Source of the DNA: Mesorhizobium temperatum
GTDB taxonomy: Bacteria > Pseudomonadota > Alphaproteobacteria > Rhizobiales > Rhizobiaceae
Assembly: GCF_002284575.1 (NCBI RefSeq)
Contig: NZ_NPKJ01000041.1
Span: forward strand, 431-64,430
DNA: 64,000 bases
Reading direction: 5' to 3'
Shown here: one piece after another, positions 35,215 through 45,909 of the stretch
Layout: each line of letters opens with the position of its first letter
Position numbering within the stretch: position 1 is the stretch's first letter
Program-made: the position numbers and the translations under genes
The notes under the pieces: model-generated
What the model saw: the letters and a program-made list of their open reading frames with translations, nothing else
The model's database searches: none
What the model was told of the DNA's origin: nothing

Positions 35215-36366
35215 CTAGCTTGCGCGTCGAAAGATCGAGGCCGCGACGCGGTTGCGACCGCCGCGTTTGGCGGCATAGAGCGCCTTGTCGGCGGCGCTGA
35301 GCACTTTGTCGAAGCTCATGCCGTCGTTGCTGCCGAAAGCGTATCCGGCGCTGACCGTACATGTCAGGGGACGGGTTTCGGTCTCGATGACACGCGCGGC
35401 GAAGGCGGTGCGTATGCGCTCGGCGATAAACTCCACCGCTTCGGGCAGGATGCGCTGCAGAACCAGCGCGAATTCCTCTCCGCCCATGCGCGCGGCGACA
35501 TCGGTCGGGCGAAGATTCTCGACCAGTTCCTCGGCGAACACTTTCAGCACCTGATCGCCTGTGGCGTGGCCGAATTCGTCGTTGATGGCCTTGAAGCCGT
35601 CGAGGTCGAATACGACCACCGCCGTGAAGGCCCCGATCGGGGCGCCGCCATTGAGATCGAACAGGGCGCGCCGATTGAGCAGGCCGGTCAGCGGATCGGT
35701 CAGCGCAGCCAGACGGTGATGTCGGGCCAGACGGCCCTGGTTGAGTGCCAGCGAAAGGGCGCCGATGCCGGTCATGCTGGCGATGACGACGACGAGGCTC
35801 AGATCCTCGGCCCAGTTGCTCGGCGCATGTCCAAGGACCAGCTTTCCATCCCATGCAAGCGCCATGGCACACAGCACAAAGGAGACCCCGGTGGTCGAGT
35901 AGAGCACGGCGAGGCCGATGATCGGGACAGGGGCTTCGCTGCGCCCGATCCAGTACTGATAGGCCGTTGCAAACAGAAGCAGGGCGGCAACGAAATTTTC
36001 GAAGATGAAGCCGAGCCCGTCATAGCCGAGCGCCATCGGCGGCAGTGCCAGGGCCATCGAGATGCAGCTTCCGAAGACCGTCAGCGGGATCGGCGACCGG
36101 CCGCTTCTGAACTGGTAGGCCGCGCCCAGCATGGTCGAGAACCCAACCAGGAGCAGGGCGAACGTCGCGATGCCGAGGATGCGTCCAGGCGTCTCGATAT
36201 AGTCCTCGTAGATAACAACGTCGCCGACGATCAACAGCGCGCTGATCGACCAAGTCAGCAGGAACTTTTCGGTTCGCGCGGTCAGCCAGATGCCGAACAA
36301 GGTCAGGCTCAGGCAGGCGGCGGAAAAACCGACAGCCAGCAGAAGTGAGTGGTAGTCGAGCGACAT
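35215..36366 (-). CDS. Membrane diguanylate cyclase (GGDEF)
   Basis: The 383-residue protein has about six or seven membrane segments in the first 210 residues, and a C-terminal GGDEF domain (about 220-375). That domain opens with ALTDPLTGLLNRRALFDLN and has the active-site motif RMGGEEFALVL, a functional GGEEF variant. It would make cyclic di-GMP from two GTP. No EAL domain or sensor PAS domain is present, so signals probably enter through the membrane part. The GGDEF domain looks intact. It is convergent with the small 58-residue gene. Confidence 0.92.
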   Translation of the reverse strand: MSLDYHSLLLAVGFSAACLSLTLFGIWLTARTEKFLLTWSISALLIVGDVVIYEDYIETPGRILGIATFALLLVGFSTMLGAAYQFRSGRSPIPLTVFGSCISMALALPPMALGYDGLGFIFENFVAALLLFATAYQYWIGRSEAPVPIIGLAVLYSTTGVSFVLCAMALAWDGKLVLGHAPSNWAEDLSLVVVIASMTGIGALSLALNQGRLARHHRLAALTDPLTGLLNRRALFDLNGGAPIGAFTAVVVFDLDGFKAINDEFGHATGDQVLKVFAEELVENLRPTDVAARMGGEEFALVLQRILPEAVEFIAERIRTAFAARVIETETRPLTCTVSAGYAFGSNDGMSFDKVLSAADKALYAAKRGGRNRVAASIFRRAS

Positions 36367-36462
36367 GCCCTGACCCGCGGCTGCCCTAGCTCCGCGGATT
36401 CATGCAGCAAGGAGGTATCGATAAGGTTACGATGCTGGTGAAGATGTCACAATTCGAGACCG

Positions 36463-37269
36463 TCAGCCTGTGACGCGCTTCATCAGCGCCATGGCGCCGA
36501 ACGGCGCGCGGACCTTGCCCTCGGTGATGAAGTAGACGAACACATCGCGCGGTTTGACCGGTGCGTCGGTTGACGGATCGGTGCGCGGCAGGTCGGCCGG
36601 CGCCTTGCCTTCCGCCCAGGTTTTTGCGCGTGCCGCCCATTCGTCGAGCGCCTTTGGTGTGTAGCAGTCGGGATTGTCATCGCTGCCGGTCTGCAACCGG
36701 GCATAGATGAAATCGCCGGTGATGTCGGCGATCCCAGGATATTTGGCGTGGTCGGCGTAGACGATCGCCACCTTGTATTTGCGCGCCAGGGCAGCGAATT
36801 CCGGCACGACGAAGCTGTCGTTGCGCACCTCCACCGCATGGCGCAGCGCAACGCCGTCCTGCTTTTCAGGCAAAAGCTTGAGGAAGGCCTCGAAATCGTC
36901 CGGGTCGAATTTTTTTGTTGGCGCGAACTGCCACAGGATCGGCCCGAACTTATCGCCGAGTGCGGCGACGCCCGATCCCAGGAAACGCATCATCGATTCG
37001 CCGGCCTCGCCGAGCACGCGGCGGTTGGTGACGAAGCGGTTGCCTTTCAACGAATAGACGAAGCCATCCGGCGCCTCACCAGCCCATTTGACGAAGGTCG
37101 GTTCCTTGAAACTCGAATAATAGGTGCCGTTGACCTCGATGCTCGGCACCTGCCGGGTTGCATAGTGCAGCTGCTTCGCCTTGGACAGTTTGTCCGGATA
37201 GAAGGATGTGTCCCACGGCTCGAAGGTCCAGCCGCCCATGCCGGCGCGGATTGTTCCTGATTGAGTCAT
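36463..37269 (-). CDS. DUF72 family (YecE-like) protein
   Basis: The 268-residue protein has the TIM-barrel-like DUF72 features: IRAGMGGWTFEPWDTSFYPD at the N-terminus, SIEVNGTYYSSFKEPTFVKW, PILWQFAPTKKFDPDDFEAF and AVEVRNDSF later. The family's function is unknown. I chose ATG at 37269 (MTQSGTIRAG) because the frame extending to 37545 overlaps the GNAT gene antisense-free but in another reading frame and is not conserved. It starts 29 bp after the stop of the GNAT gene, so they may be one transcript. Confidence 0.88.
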   Translation of the reverse strand: MTQSGTIRAGMGGWTFEPWDTSFYPDKLSKAKQLHYATRQVPSIEVNGTYYSSFKEPTFVKWAGEAPDGFVYSLKGNRFVTNRRVLGEAGESMMRFLGSGVAALGDKFGPILWQFAPTKKFDPDDFEAFLKLLPEKQDGVALRHAVEVRNDSFVVPEFAALARKYKVAIVYADHAKYPGIADITGDFIYARLQTGSDDNPDCYTPKALDEWAARAKTWAEGKAPADLPRTDPSTDAPVKPRDVFVYFITEGKVRAPFGAMALMKRVTG

Positions 37270-37297
37270 TGTCGTCCTCCCGGTTTGCTGAAAAGGA

Positions 37298-37768
37298 TCA
37301 GGCGATGGCGATCGTCTCGACGGCTTTGGCCATGTCGACGACCATCCATCCTGGCCGATATGGATTGGGCCGGCGACCCGTTTCGCGAAAGCCGTAGGCT
37401 TTGTAGAGCGCGATGTTCCGCTCCATCTTCGCGTTGGTGTAGAGCCGCACCTCTGGCAGATGCCACAGGCGCGTCTGTTCGTCCGCCCATTTGAGTAGGG
37501 CGATGCCGAAACCTTTGCCTTGGAAGGCAGGGCCGACGGCGACACTGAAGATCATCGTATGGTCCGGATGCCGTTCGAGAACGATCAGGCCGGCCGGCTC
37601 GCCGCTGCTTTCCAGCAGCCAGACCTCGCCGCGTCCGATCCGCGGCGCATAGTCCTCGGTGACCGGGATCGGCGGCGCGCCGAACAAGGCGGTGTAGGGC
37701 GCATAGGCGGCTTCGGTCAGCCGGACGATTGTGGCGAGATCCTTAGCAAGCGCTCTTCTGATCTTCAT
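37298..37768 (-). CDS. GNAT family N-acetyltransferase
   Basis: The 156-residue protein has the GNAT core: a starting IRRALAKDLATIVRLTEAAY, the acetyl-CoA-binding VAVGPAFQGKGFGIALL (Q/RxxGxG/A-type loop), and the C-terminal LYTNAKMERNIALYKAYGF. It acetylates an unknown amine, small molecule or protein. It lies between uvrA and the DUF72 gene on the same strand and may be part of a uvrA read-through transcript. Confidence 0.9.
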   Translation of the reverse strand: MKIRRALAKDLATIVRLTEAAYAPYTALFGAPPIPVTEDYAPRIGRGEVWLLESSGEPAGLIVLERHPDHTMIFSVAVGPAFQGKGFGIALLKWADEQTRLWHLPEVRLYTNAKMERNIALYKAYGFRETGRRPNPYRPGWMVVDMAKAVETIAIA

Positions 37769-37802
37769 TTGAAGGTTCTTCCAAACGCCAGCCAGTCCTC
37801 AC

Positions 37803-40724
<2,922 letters not shown>

Positions 40725-40874
40725 CGCCGGTCGCCGCCTCAGATCTGGAATCTCATGGGATGGCGGGTTGTCCCGACCATCCCCTATGTAGGTAATTTCG
40801 TCACCTTTTCGAGAGACGCCACAACTCTCGACCAGAGCCTTTAACCGTCTTTCGCGCGGGCGAGCAAGCGGAAA

Positions 40875-40889
40875 GAACAAAGACCGAAC
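40875..40889 (-). promoter_or_regulatory. LexA (SOS) box upstream of uvrA
   Basis: On the + strand GAAC-N7-GAAC (40875-40878 and 40886-40889); on the gene's strand this is GTTC-N7-GTTC, the exact alphaproteobacterial LexA consensus. It is 151 bp before the uvrA ATG. A second exact box precedes ssb (43898-43912). Confidence 0.88.
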
Positions 40890-40949
40890 ACGCTCCTGAC
40901 AAAAGCGCCCACGTGATCCACGGCCGACGCCGCGCTGCTCAAAACGGAT

Positions 40950-40971
40950 GCAAATTTCGGATTCGCCACAC
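40950..40971. repeat. Solo arm of palindrome family A
   Basis: GCAAATTTCGGATTCGCCAC (followed by AC) is the right arm of A1/A2 (GCGAATTTCGGATTC...GCCACAC) with one mismatch, but no left arm is present within 80 bases. The 770-bp gap from uvrA (40724) to the small secreted gene (41494) also holds a LexA box, an inverted repeat and a terminator; I see no gene in it. Confidence 0.7.
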
Positions 40972-41004
40972 AAGCGATCACATTTTTTGTAATCGGCTAT
41001 CCAA

Positions 41005-41050
41005 CGGTTGACGTCTCAGCCTCAGAGAGTCAGACTCCAAACGTCAACCG
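41005..41050. repeat. Perfect 10-bp inverted repeat in the uvrA intergenic gap
   Basis: CGGTTGACGT (41005-41014) and ACGTCAACCG (41041-41050) flank 26 bases. It could be a regulator-binding palindrome or a hairpin. No T-run follows. It lies within the gene-free 40725-41493 interval. Confidence 0.6.
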
Positions 41051-41382
41051 AAGCCGGCCGTCTTTCGATGGCCTCGCCACCCAAGGTGGCCTGCGAGACG
41101 CCGCAGGCTTTTGCGATATGTGCTTCGGACGACACCGGTCGCAATGGACAGAAAAGGAGAGCAGAGGAATGACTCCACCGGGCAGTCCCTTGAGGCTCCA
41201 CGTGTCGCTGGAGCCGCGGCAGGCATAAGTGCCAGGGCCAGGCGTTTGCGCCGCCCGACAAACCGTGACCTGCCGATTCCCTTAAAATCAGAGACTACTA
41301 GTCGGATCGTCGGCTGAACGCCGCGAAGCATCCGAAATCAAAAGCCGGCAGTGTACTCCCGGCAAGTTTGGATTTTAGATCC

Positions 41383-41422
41383 AAAAAAAGCCCCGACCGT
41401 TTGCGGAAGCAACGGCGGGGCT
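41383..41422 (-). terminator. Rho-independent terminator after the 96-residue secreted protein
   Basis: Read on the minus strand, AGCCCCGcCGT and ACGGtCGGGGCT pair with a short loop and are followed by TTTTTTT (41383-41389). It ends the transcript of the gene whose stop is at 41494. Confidence 0.85.
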
Positions 41423-41493
41423 GTTCATTTCAGATGGCCGCAAGCGCACGGGCTGCCTTGAGATTGTGGCAGCGATGAAGGGCTTGCACATAC

Positions 41494-41784
41494 CTATCGC
41501 CGGGCGGCCTTGATCGCGCCGGCGCCGACATCGATGGTTATGCTGCCGGAAATCCGGACATCGGTATCGCCGATCTTGAACTGGCCATTACCGTTGCTGG
41601 GCACGGTATCGTCGGGTTCAGGAACCGGTTTGGCGACGCGATAGTCGTTGGTCACACCGGGCAGCGTGCCGTTCTGCAAAGGCGGTGAACTGTCTTCGGC
41701 GAACGCCGCGCCAGAAGTCATGGCCGCGACGGCAACACCGATGACTAGCCGGTTCAAACGGCTGCGTGAAATCTTGTCGAGCAT
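41494..41784 (-). CDS. Small secreted protein of unknown function
   Basis: The 96-residue protein has a signal peptide (MLDKISRSRLNRLVIGVAVA..ASGAAFA). The mature region is short, with a PPLQNGTLPGVTNDYRVAK segment and a C-terminal beta-type stretch FKIGDTDVRISGSITIDVGAG. I chose ATG at 41784 because it begins the signal; the longer frame adds eight residues. An intrinsic terminator follows downstream. No family is recognised. Confidence 0.7.
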   Translation of the reverse strand: MLDKISRSRLNRLVIGVAVAAMTSGAAFAEDSSPPLQNGTLPGVTNDYRVAKPVPEPDDTVPSNGNGQFKIGDTDVRISGSITIDVGAGAIKAARR

Positions 41785-41880
41785 CGGCGGACTATATCGC
41801 CGCGCCATGGTCGAAGCCAGCCGGTGGCGATCAAACTTGCCGAACGACTTGGCCGAGGTCGCTCGTGAGCCGGCTATCTT

Positions 41881-42486
41881 TCACGCCGCCCTTTTACGGG
41901 TGTCAAAAACATGATCGACAAGCCCCCAGGTCTTTGCCTCCTCGGCGGTCATGAAATGATCGCGGTCGAGCGTGCGTTCGACCTCTTCGAACGTGCGACC
42001 GCAATGGTGCGCGTAAAGCTCGGTCATGCGCCGCTTGGTCCTGAGGATGCCTTCGGCGTGGCGCTGGATGTCGGAGGCCTGGCCCTGGAAACCGCCTGAC
42101 GGCTGGTGCAGCAGGATGCTGGTGTTGGGCAGCGCGATGCGCCGGCCCGGCGTGCCCGCCATCAGCAGGAAAGAGGCCATCGAGGCGGCAAAGCCCATGC
42201 AGACGGTCGATACCGGACTACGTATATACTGCATCGTGTCGTAGATGGCGAAGCCGCTGGTCACCACGCCGCCCGGCGAGTTGATGTAGAGCGATATCTC
42301 CTTGTCGGGATTGTCGGATTCCAGCGACAGAAGCTGGGCACAGACCAGCGCCGACACATTGTCGTCGATCGGACCGTTGATGAAGACGATGCGCTCGCGC
42401 AGCAGCCGCGAAAAAATGTCGAAGGCGCGTTCGCCGCGGCTCGACTGCTCGATCACCATCGGCACCAGGTTGGCAAAACCGCTCAT
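41881..42486 (-). CDS. clpP: ATP-dependent Clp protease proteolytic subunit
   Basis: The 201-residue serine protease starts [20 protein letters not shown] and has the catalytic Ser in [12 protein letters not shown], His in [12 protein letters not shown] and Asp in [11 protein letters not shown]. It forms the ClpP barrel that degrades substrates unfolded by ClpA/ClpX. The ATP-dependent partner is not adjacent, and alphaproteobacteria often carry several clpP genes; this one lacks a tig-clpP-clpX context, so it is likely an accessory copy. The conserved GQAASMGA is GFAASMAS here, a mild deviation. Confidence 0.94.
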   Translation of the reverse strand: MSGFANLVPMVIEQSSRGERAFDIFSRLLRERIVFINGPIDDNVSALVCAQLLSLESDNPDKEISLYINSPGGVVTSGFAIYDTMQYIRSPVSTVCMGFAASMASFLLMAGTPGRRIALPNTSILLHQPSGGFQGQASDIQRHAEGILRTKRRMTELYAHHCGRTFEEVERTLDRDHFMTAEEAKTWGLVDHVFDTRKRAA

Positions 42487-42507
42487 CGCTTTTCTCCGTT
42501 GTGCCGC

Positions 42508-43002
42508 TCAGGCCGCGCGCAGGAAGAGGCGAGGCGTGTTTGCGGCTATGATCTGTCTGGGGCTGTGTGCGTTGAGCGAAAGCCGGCAAGCGGCGCCTGC
42601 AACCGCAGGCGTAGCTACTCGCGCAAATCCGCGGTGGACGATGCGCAGATGCGTGCCGCCCGACACGGTGCGGTCGAGCGTGAAGGTGACAATGCTATCC
42701 ATCGGGTTGTCCAGCGGGCTGGCAAGCGGATCCGCTGCGTTGCCAGGCGCCGGCCGCTCCCGCCAGGAATAACGCAGCAGGCGTTCGGGCTCGGCGTCGA
42801 GGATTTCGCACTCGATCTGACCATCAGCCTTAGCAAAGGCAAAGCGGCCGCCGATCTCCGGCTTGATGTCGTTCGGCATCATCCAGGCTGCGAGTAGGTC
42901 CGGCACCGTCAGCGCCCGCCATACTTTTTCCGGCGGCTCTGGAAGCTCGCACTCGAACTCGATCGAATCTGCCGCCATGTCCGAATGCTGTTTTGCCGTC
43001 AT
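42508..43002 (-). CDS. SRPBCC/AHSA1-type protein partnered with an ArsR regulator
   Basis: The 164-residue protein begins AADSIEFECELPEPPEKVWR and has MMPNDIKPEIGGRFAFAKAD, the usual AHSA1 pattern; the C-terminal part after about 140 (LNAHSPRQIIAANTPRLFL) is unusual and may be shifted or variable. It overlaps the ArsR-type gene by four bases (ATGA). The ArsR-AHSA1 pair is a common two-gene unit, but ligand and targets are unknown. Confidence 0.85.
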   Translation of the reverse strand: MTAKQHSDMAADSIEFECELPEPPEKVWRALTVPDLLAAWMMPNDIKPEIGGRFAFAKADGQIECEILDAEPERLLRYSWRERPAPGNAADPLASPLDNPMDSIVTFTLDRTVSGGTHLRIVHRGFARVATPAVAGAACRLSLNAHSPRQIIAANTPRLFLRAA

Positions 43003-43313
43003 TGGTCCATATCCTTCAAAACCGCCTTGAGCCTTTCGATACGCTCGGGCCAGAACGCACGGTAGCGCTCGATCCAGCCAAGCAGTGGGTCGAGCCCTTG
43101 CGGATCGGCGCGATAATAAGCGTTGCGGCCGGCTCGCCGCTCGGCCACCAGGCCGGCGCCGCGCAGCACGGCGAGATGCTGCGAGACGGCCGGTTGCGAC
43201 ACGGTCATGCCGCTGCGCAGTTCCGATACGGTCATCTCGCCGGCGGCGAGCCGTTCGTAGACGGCGCGTCGGGTCGGGTCGGAAAGCGCTCGAAAAATCT
43301 CTGCTTCGATCAT
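42999..43313 (-). CDS. ArsR-family HTH transcriptional regulator
   Basis: The 104-residue protein has a winged helix: EIFRALSDPTRRAVYERLAA, LRSGMTVSQPAVSQHLAVLR (recognition helix), and the wing YYRADPQGLDPLLGWIERYR. It lacks the Cys metal-binding motif of ArsR/SmtB, so it is probably a non-metal variant typical of AHSA1-linked regulators. I chose ATG at 43313; the longer frame adds seven residues. It is translationally coupled to the AHSA1 gene and probably autoregulates it. Confidence 0.9.
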   Translation of the reverse strand: MIEAEIFRALSDPTRRAVYERLAAGEMTVSELRSGMTVSQPAVSQHLAVLRGAGLVAERRAGRNAYYRADPQGLDPLLGWIERYRAFWPERIERLKAVLKDMDQ

Positions 43314-43351
43314 GGCAGAAGCATAAGTCGACACTTATTGGTTTGGCAAGT

Positions 43352-43396
43352 GGTGTTTTAGGCTGGCGGTGTTTTAGGCTGGCGGTGTTTTAGGCA
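43352..43396. repeat. 16-bp tandem repeat upstream of arsR-type gene
   Basis: GGTGTTTTAGGCTGGC is present at 43352-43367 and again, identically, at 43368-43383, followed by a partial copy, GGTGTTTTAGGC, at 43384-43395. It lies in the gap between the ArsR-type start and the cupin gene end. It is a variable-number-type repeat and may affect the arsR-type promoter. Confidence 0.9.
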
Positions 43397-43405
43397 GGGC
43401 GCTTT

Positions 43406-43804
43406 TTACAGGCTCGTTAGAAGCCAGCGTCTCACCATCTCGGGGGACCCGTCGAACGTCGCCTCGAAAATTGGTGACGCGAGCACGGCATGGATATGAA
43501 GCGTTTCGGAGCCGGCGTTTCGGAAGCCATGTTTCCTGTGCGCGGGAACAACAAGGGACTGCCCGGGAGTCAAGACGACACGCTCCTCATCGATCCACAT
43601 TTCGGCCTTGCCAGCGATCACAGTAAGCACCTCCTCGACCGGGTGCCAATGTGTCGGGGCGCCAACCCAGGGCTCGACCCATTGTTCAAATATGCAAAGT
43701 TGAGTTGCGCCGTTGCGGGCCGAGACGTGCATGCGGGTTTGTACTCCCGCTCGCCACTCTTCTTGCGGCTGGTCCTCATGTGCAACTGTCTTCATTGTGT
43801 TCAA
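43406..43804 (-). CDS. Cupin domain protein
   Basis: The 132-residue protein has the two cupin motifs: HWHPVEEVLTVIAGKAEMWI (HxHxxxE-like metal ligands) and VVPAHRKHGFRNAGSETLHI. The small single-domain cupin fold binds a metal and may act as an enzyme or sensor. The N-terminus has several Met candidates (43804 or 43795). Function is unknown. It is divergent from ssb across about 210 bp containing the LexA box. Confidence 0.85.
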   Translation of the reverse strand: MNTMKTVAHEDQPQEEWRAGVQTRMHVSARNGATQLCIFEQWVEPWVGAPTHWHPVEEVLTVIAGKAEMWIDEERVVLTPGQSLVVPAHRKHGFRNAGSETLHIHAVLASPIFEATFDGSPEMVRRWLLTSL

Positions 43805-43897
43805 CCTTCGATCCCGGCGGCCAGATATCGTGGAATTTCCAGGCCCAAGATACTAGTTGTTGCTGACATTCCTTGACAATAAGGGTTGAGGAGTTTA

Positions 43898-43912
43898 GAA
43901 CGAAAAGAGAAC
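43898..43912 (+). promoter_or_regulatory. LexA (SOS) box upstream of ssb
   Basis: GAAC (43898-43901), seven bases, GAAC (43909-43912), a second exact GAAC-N7-GAAC. It lies 103 bp before the ssb ATG. Reading the minus strand it is the direct consensus GTTC-N7-GTTC. Confidence 0.85.
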
Positions 43913-44014
43913 AAAAACCTTGTGGGAAAAGGCAGCCACGGCAGGCGGGGATTGTCCGCAGTCTATAAGGTGAGCGACAGAAATTTTTGTTTCGGATGAG
44001 CGCGGAGAAGTATC

Positions 44015-44533
44015 ATGGCGGGTAGCGTCAACAAGGTCATTCTGGTGGGCAATCTCGGGGCGGATCCGGAAATCCGCCGTTTGAATTCGGGTGAGCCGGT
44101 CGTCAATATCCGTGTCGCCACCTCGGAAAGCTGGCGCGACAAGACTTCCGGCGAGCGCAAGGAAAAGACCGAGTGGCACAATGTCGTCATCTTCAACGAG
44201 CAACTCGCCAAGGTCGCCGAGCAGTATCTGAAGAAGGGCGCGAAGGTTTATGTCGAGGGCCAGTTGCAGACGCGCAAATGGCAGGACCAGACCGGCAATG
44301 ACCGCTACACGACCGAAATCGTGCTGCAGAAATTCCGTGGCGAGCTGCAGATGCTCGACGCACGCGGGCAGGGCGAGGGCGGTCAGGTCGGTAGCTATAC
44401 CGGTGGCGGCAGCAGCCGCGGTTCCGATTTCGGCCAGTCCGGCCCGGGCGAGAGTTTCAATCGCGGCGGCAGTGGCGGCAACAAGGGTGGCGGCGGTTCG
44501 TCGCGCGAACTGGACGACGAAATTCCGTTCTGA
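44015..44533 (+). CDS. ssb: Single-stranded DNA-binding protein
   Basis: The 172-residue protein has an OB-fold domain (about 1-112: [60 protein letters not shown]), a long Gly/Ser-rich linker and the acidic C-terminal tip DDEIPF that docks partner proteins. It protects single-stranded DNA in replication and repair. A LexA box lies upstream. uvrA and ssb are often divergent neighbours in bacteria; here they are about 3.3 kb apart. Confidence 0.97.
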   Translation: MAGSVNKVILVGNLGADPEIRRLNSGEPVVNIRVATSESWRDKTSGERKEKTEWHNVVIFNEQLAKVAEQYLKKGAKVYVEGQLQTRKWQDQTGNDRYTTEIVLQKFRGELQMLDARGQGEGGQVGSYTGGGSSRGSDFGQSGPGESFNRGGSGGNKGGGGSSRELDDEIPF

Positions 44534-44594
44534 TCCCTCGGAGCGAACGGCTCTGCGCGAGCTGACAGCCAGCTACTTGAGGCCACGCATTTGG

Positions 44595-44627
44595 CGTCCC
44601 GAAGATCTGTCTTGGATTTTCGGGACG
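44595..44627. terminator. Hairpin downstream of ssb
   Basis: CGTCCCGAA (44595-44603) and TTCGGGACG (44619-44627) form a perfect 9-bp stem 61 bases past the ssb stop and before the OsmC-like gene at 44666. No T-run follows, so it may be a processing or stability structure rather than a terminator. Confidence 0.5.
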
Positions 44628-44665
44628 TTGTGCATTGAGCGGTGTGCGGTGAAAGGACGTATCAG

Positions 44666-45091
44666 ATGAAAGCACGGGTCAAATGGGTCGAGGAGCGCAC
44701 TTTTGTCGGCGAGTCCGGCAGCGGTCACAAAGTGGTGCTGGGGACTGCGTTCGGACCGGAAGGCAAGACGCCGGGGCCGAGCCCGATGGAACTGGTGCTG
44801 CTCGGCACTGGCGGCTGCTCGGCCTATGATGTAGTCCACATCCTCGAAAAGGGGCGCGAGGCGGTCGAAGACTGCGTGGTCGAACTCGACGCCGACCGGG
44901 CGGAGAAGGAGCCGCGGGTGTTCACCCGCATCCATCTGCGCTTCATCGTCAAGGGCCGCGCGCTTTCGCGCGACAAGGTGAAACGGGCGATCGACTTGTC
45001 GATCGAAAAATACTGCTCGGCCACGGCGATGATGGCCAAGACCGCCACCGTCACGCATGATTTCGAGGTTGTCGATACAGCGGCGAAGTAA
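44666..45091 (+). CDS. OsmC-family protein
   Basis: The 141-residue protein starts MKARVKWVEERTFVGESGSG and has the OsmC-like segment GPSPMELVLLGTGGCSAYDV, with the conserved Cys for the peroxidatic site, and a second Cys in IEKYCSATAMMAKTATV. OsmC proteins reduce organic hydroperoxides or serve related thiol chemistry. The ATG at 44666 has AAAGGA upstream. It is a single cytoplasmic domain and a probable separate transcript from ssb. Confidence 0.9.
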   Translation: MKARVKWVEERTFVGESGSGHKVVLGTAFGPEGKTPGPSPMELVLLGTGGCSAYDVVHILEKGREAVEDCVVELDADRAEKEPRVFTRIHLRFIVKGRALSRDKVKRAIDLSIEKYCSATAMMAKTATVTHDFEVVDTAAK

Positions 45092-45162
45092 CCGATTAAT
45101 AAGGGCTGAATATTTAGACTTCGCGAGGCATCGTCATTTTTGCAGCCTGGAGTTTATGATTA

Positions 45163-45909
45163 ATGTCGCTGGCTAGTCTGGTGAAGTTTATATTCGGACG
45201 TTCAGCGGAGAGAAAAAGTAAAAAATCGCTCTATCGACTGTTGGTCGCCGAAATAATTTCGCGGACGATATGGCACGGTCCGCAAGATGAAAAAGGGTAT
45301 TACGTCGAAGCTAAGAGTACGGAAGTGAAGGAACTGTACCGCGCGGGACGTGTTTTCAGTCACAGCTTCATATCGGTTTACGAGCAAGCATCCGGATTGC
45401 TCTGGACGCTGGGAGTCGCCGAACCGGTGAGGCTGGTGAAGGGGCAATGGCACTCCGGATACGATGATCGTGGTTTTCCAGCATTCTTCAGGCTTCGTCA
45501 TGATATTCGGCACAGCACCAACATCGCCGCAACCTATTCGGAATATTCGTTTCCGTCATTGAACTATGTCCTGCGAACCTATCTCGACCTCGTGTGGGAA
45601 AGCGAACATTGGCGTTCTCAGACAGAACCTATCATTGCCCTGGAGGCCAGAGTCGACCTTGAGCAGATAAAGGCACTAGCTAATTCACCCAGCACCGCCC
45701 GATCACTGCCTGTCGTCCTTGTGAAACAAGCACCAACCATTGCACAGCTACTCGAGCGATTGGGGTATCTCGAACGCAAGCAAGGTTTTCCAGGTTGGAC
45801 CGAAACCGCACGGCCGGCTCTTGGCGGCAATTGGTTTGACCTGCAGGGCGGGCGGGTTAAATCCGAGAATGGCCGGCCTATGCCCCGGCTGAGGGTCGTG
45901 GACTCATAA
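45163..45909 (+). CDS. Unrecognised accessory protein
   Basis: The 248-residue protein begins MSLASLVKFIFGRSAERKSK and contains no motif I recognise. Segments such as FRLRHDIRHSTNIAATYSEY and LPVVLVKQAPTIAQLLERLG suggest a mixed alpha/beta fold, with no signal peptide or convincing membrane segment. It uses more AT-rich codons (many ATA, TTA, AAA) than the surrounding core genes, hinting at horizontal origin. The stop codon lies at the edge of a decayed IS5-type transposase on the opposite strand, so the original C-terminus may have been altered by insertion. The start is the ATG at 45163; its ribosome site is weak (CTGGAG, about 10 bases). Confidence 0.5.
   Translation: MSLASLVKFIFGRSAERKSKKSLYRLLVAEIISRTIWHGPQDEKGYYVEAKSTEVKELYRAGRVFSHSFISVYEQASGLLWTLGVAEPVRLVKGQWHSGYDDRGFPAFFRLRHDIRHSTNIAATYSEYSFPSLNYVLRTYLDLVWESEHWRSQTEPIIALEARVDLEQIKALANSPSTARSLPVVLVKQAPTIAQLLERLGYLERKQGFPGWTETARPALGGNWFDLQGGRVKSENGRPMPRLRVVDS

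Noticed and set aside
41022..41331. Two minus-strand frames of 79 and 95 codons in the uvrA gap
   Set aside because: They overlap each other in different frames and contain no recognisable motif; nothing supports translation. Possible decayed coding sequence only.
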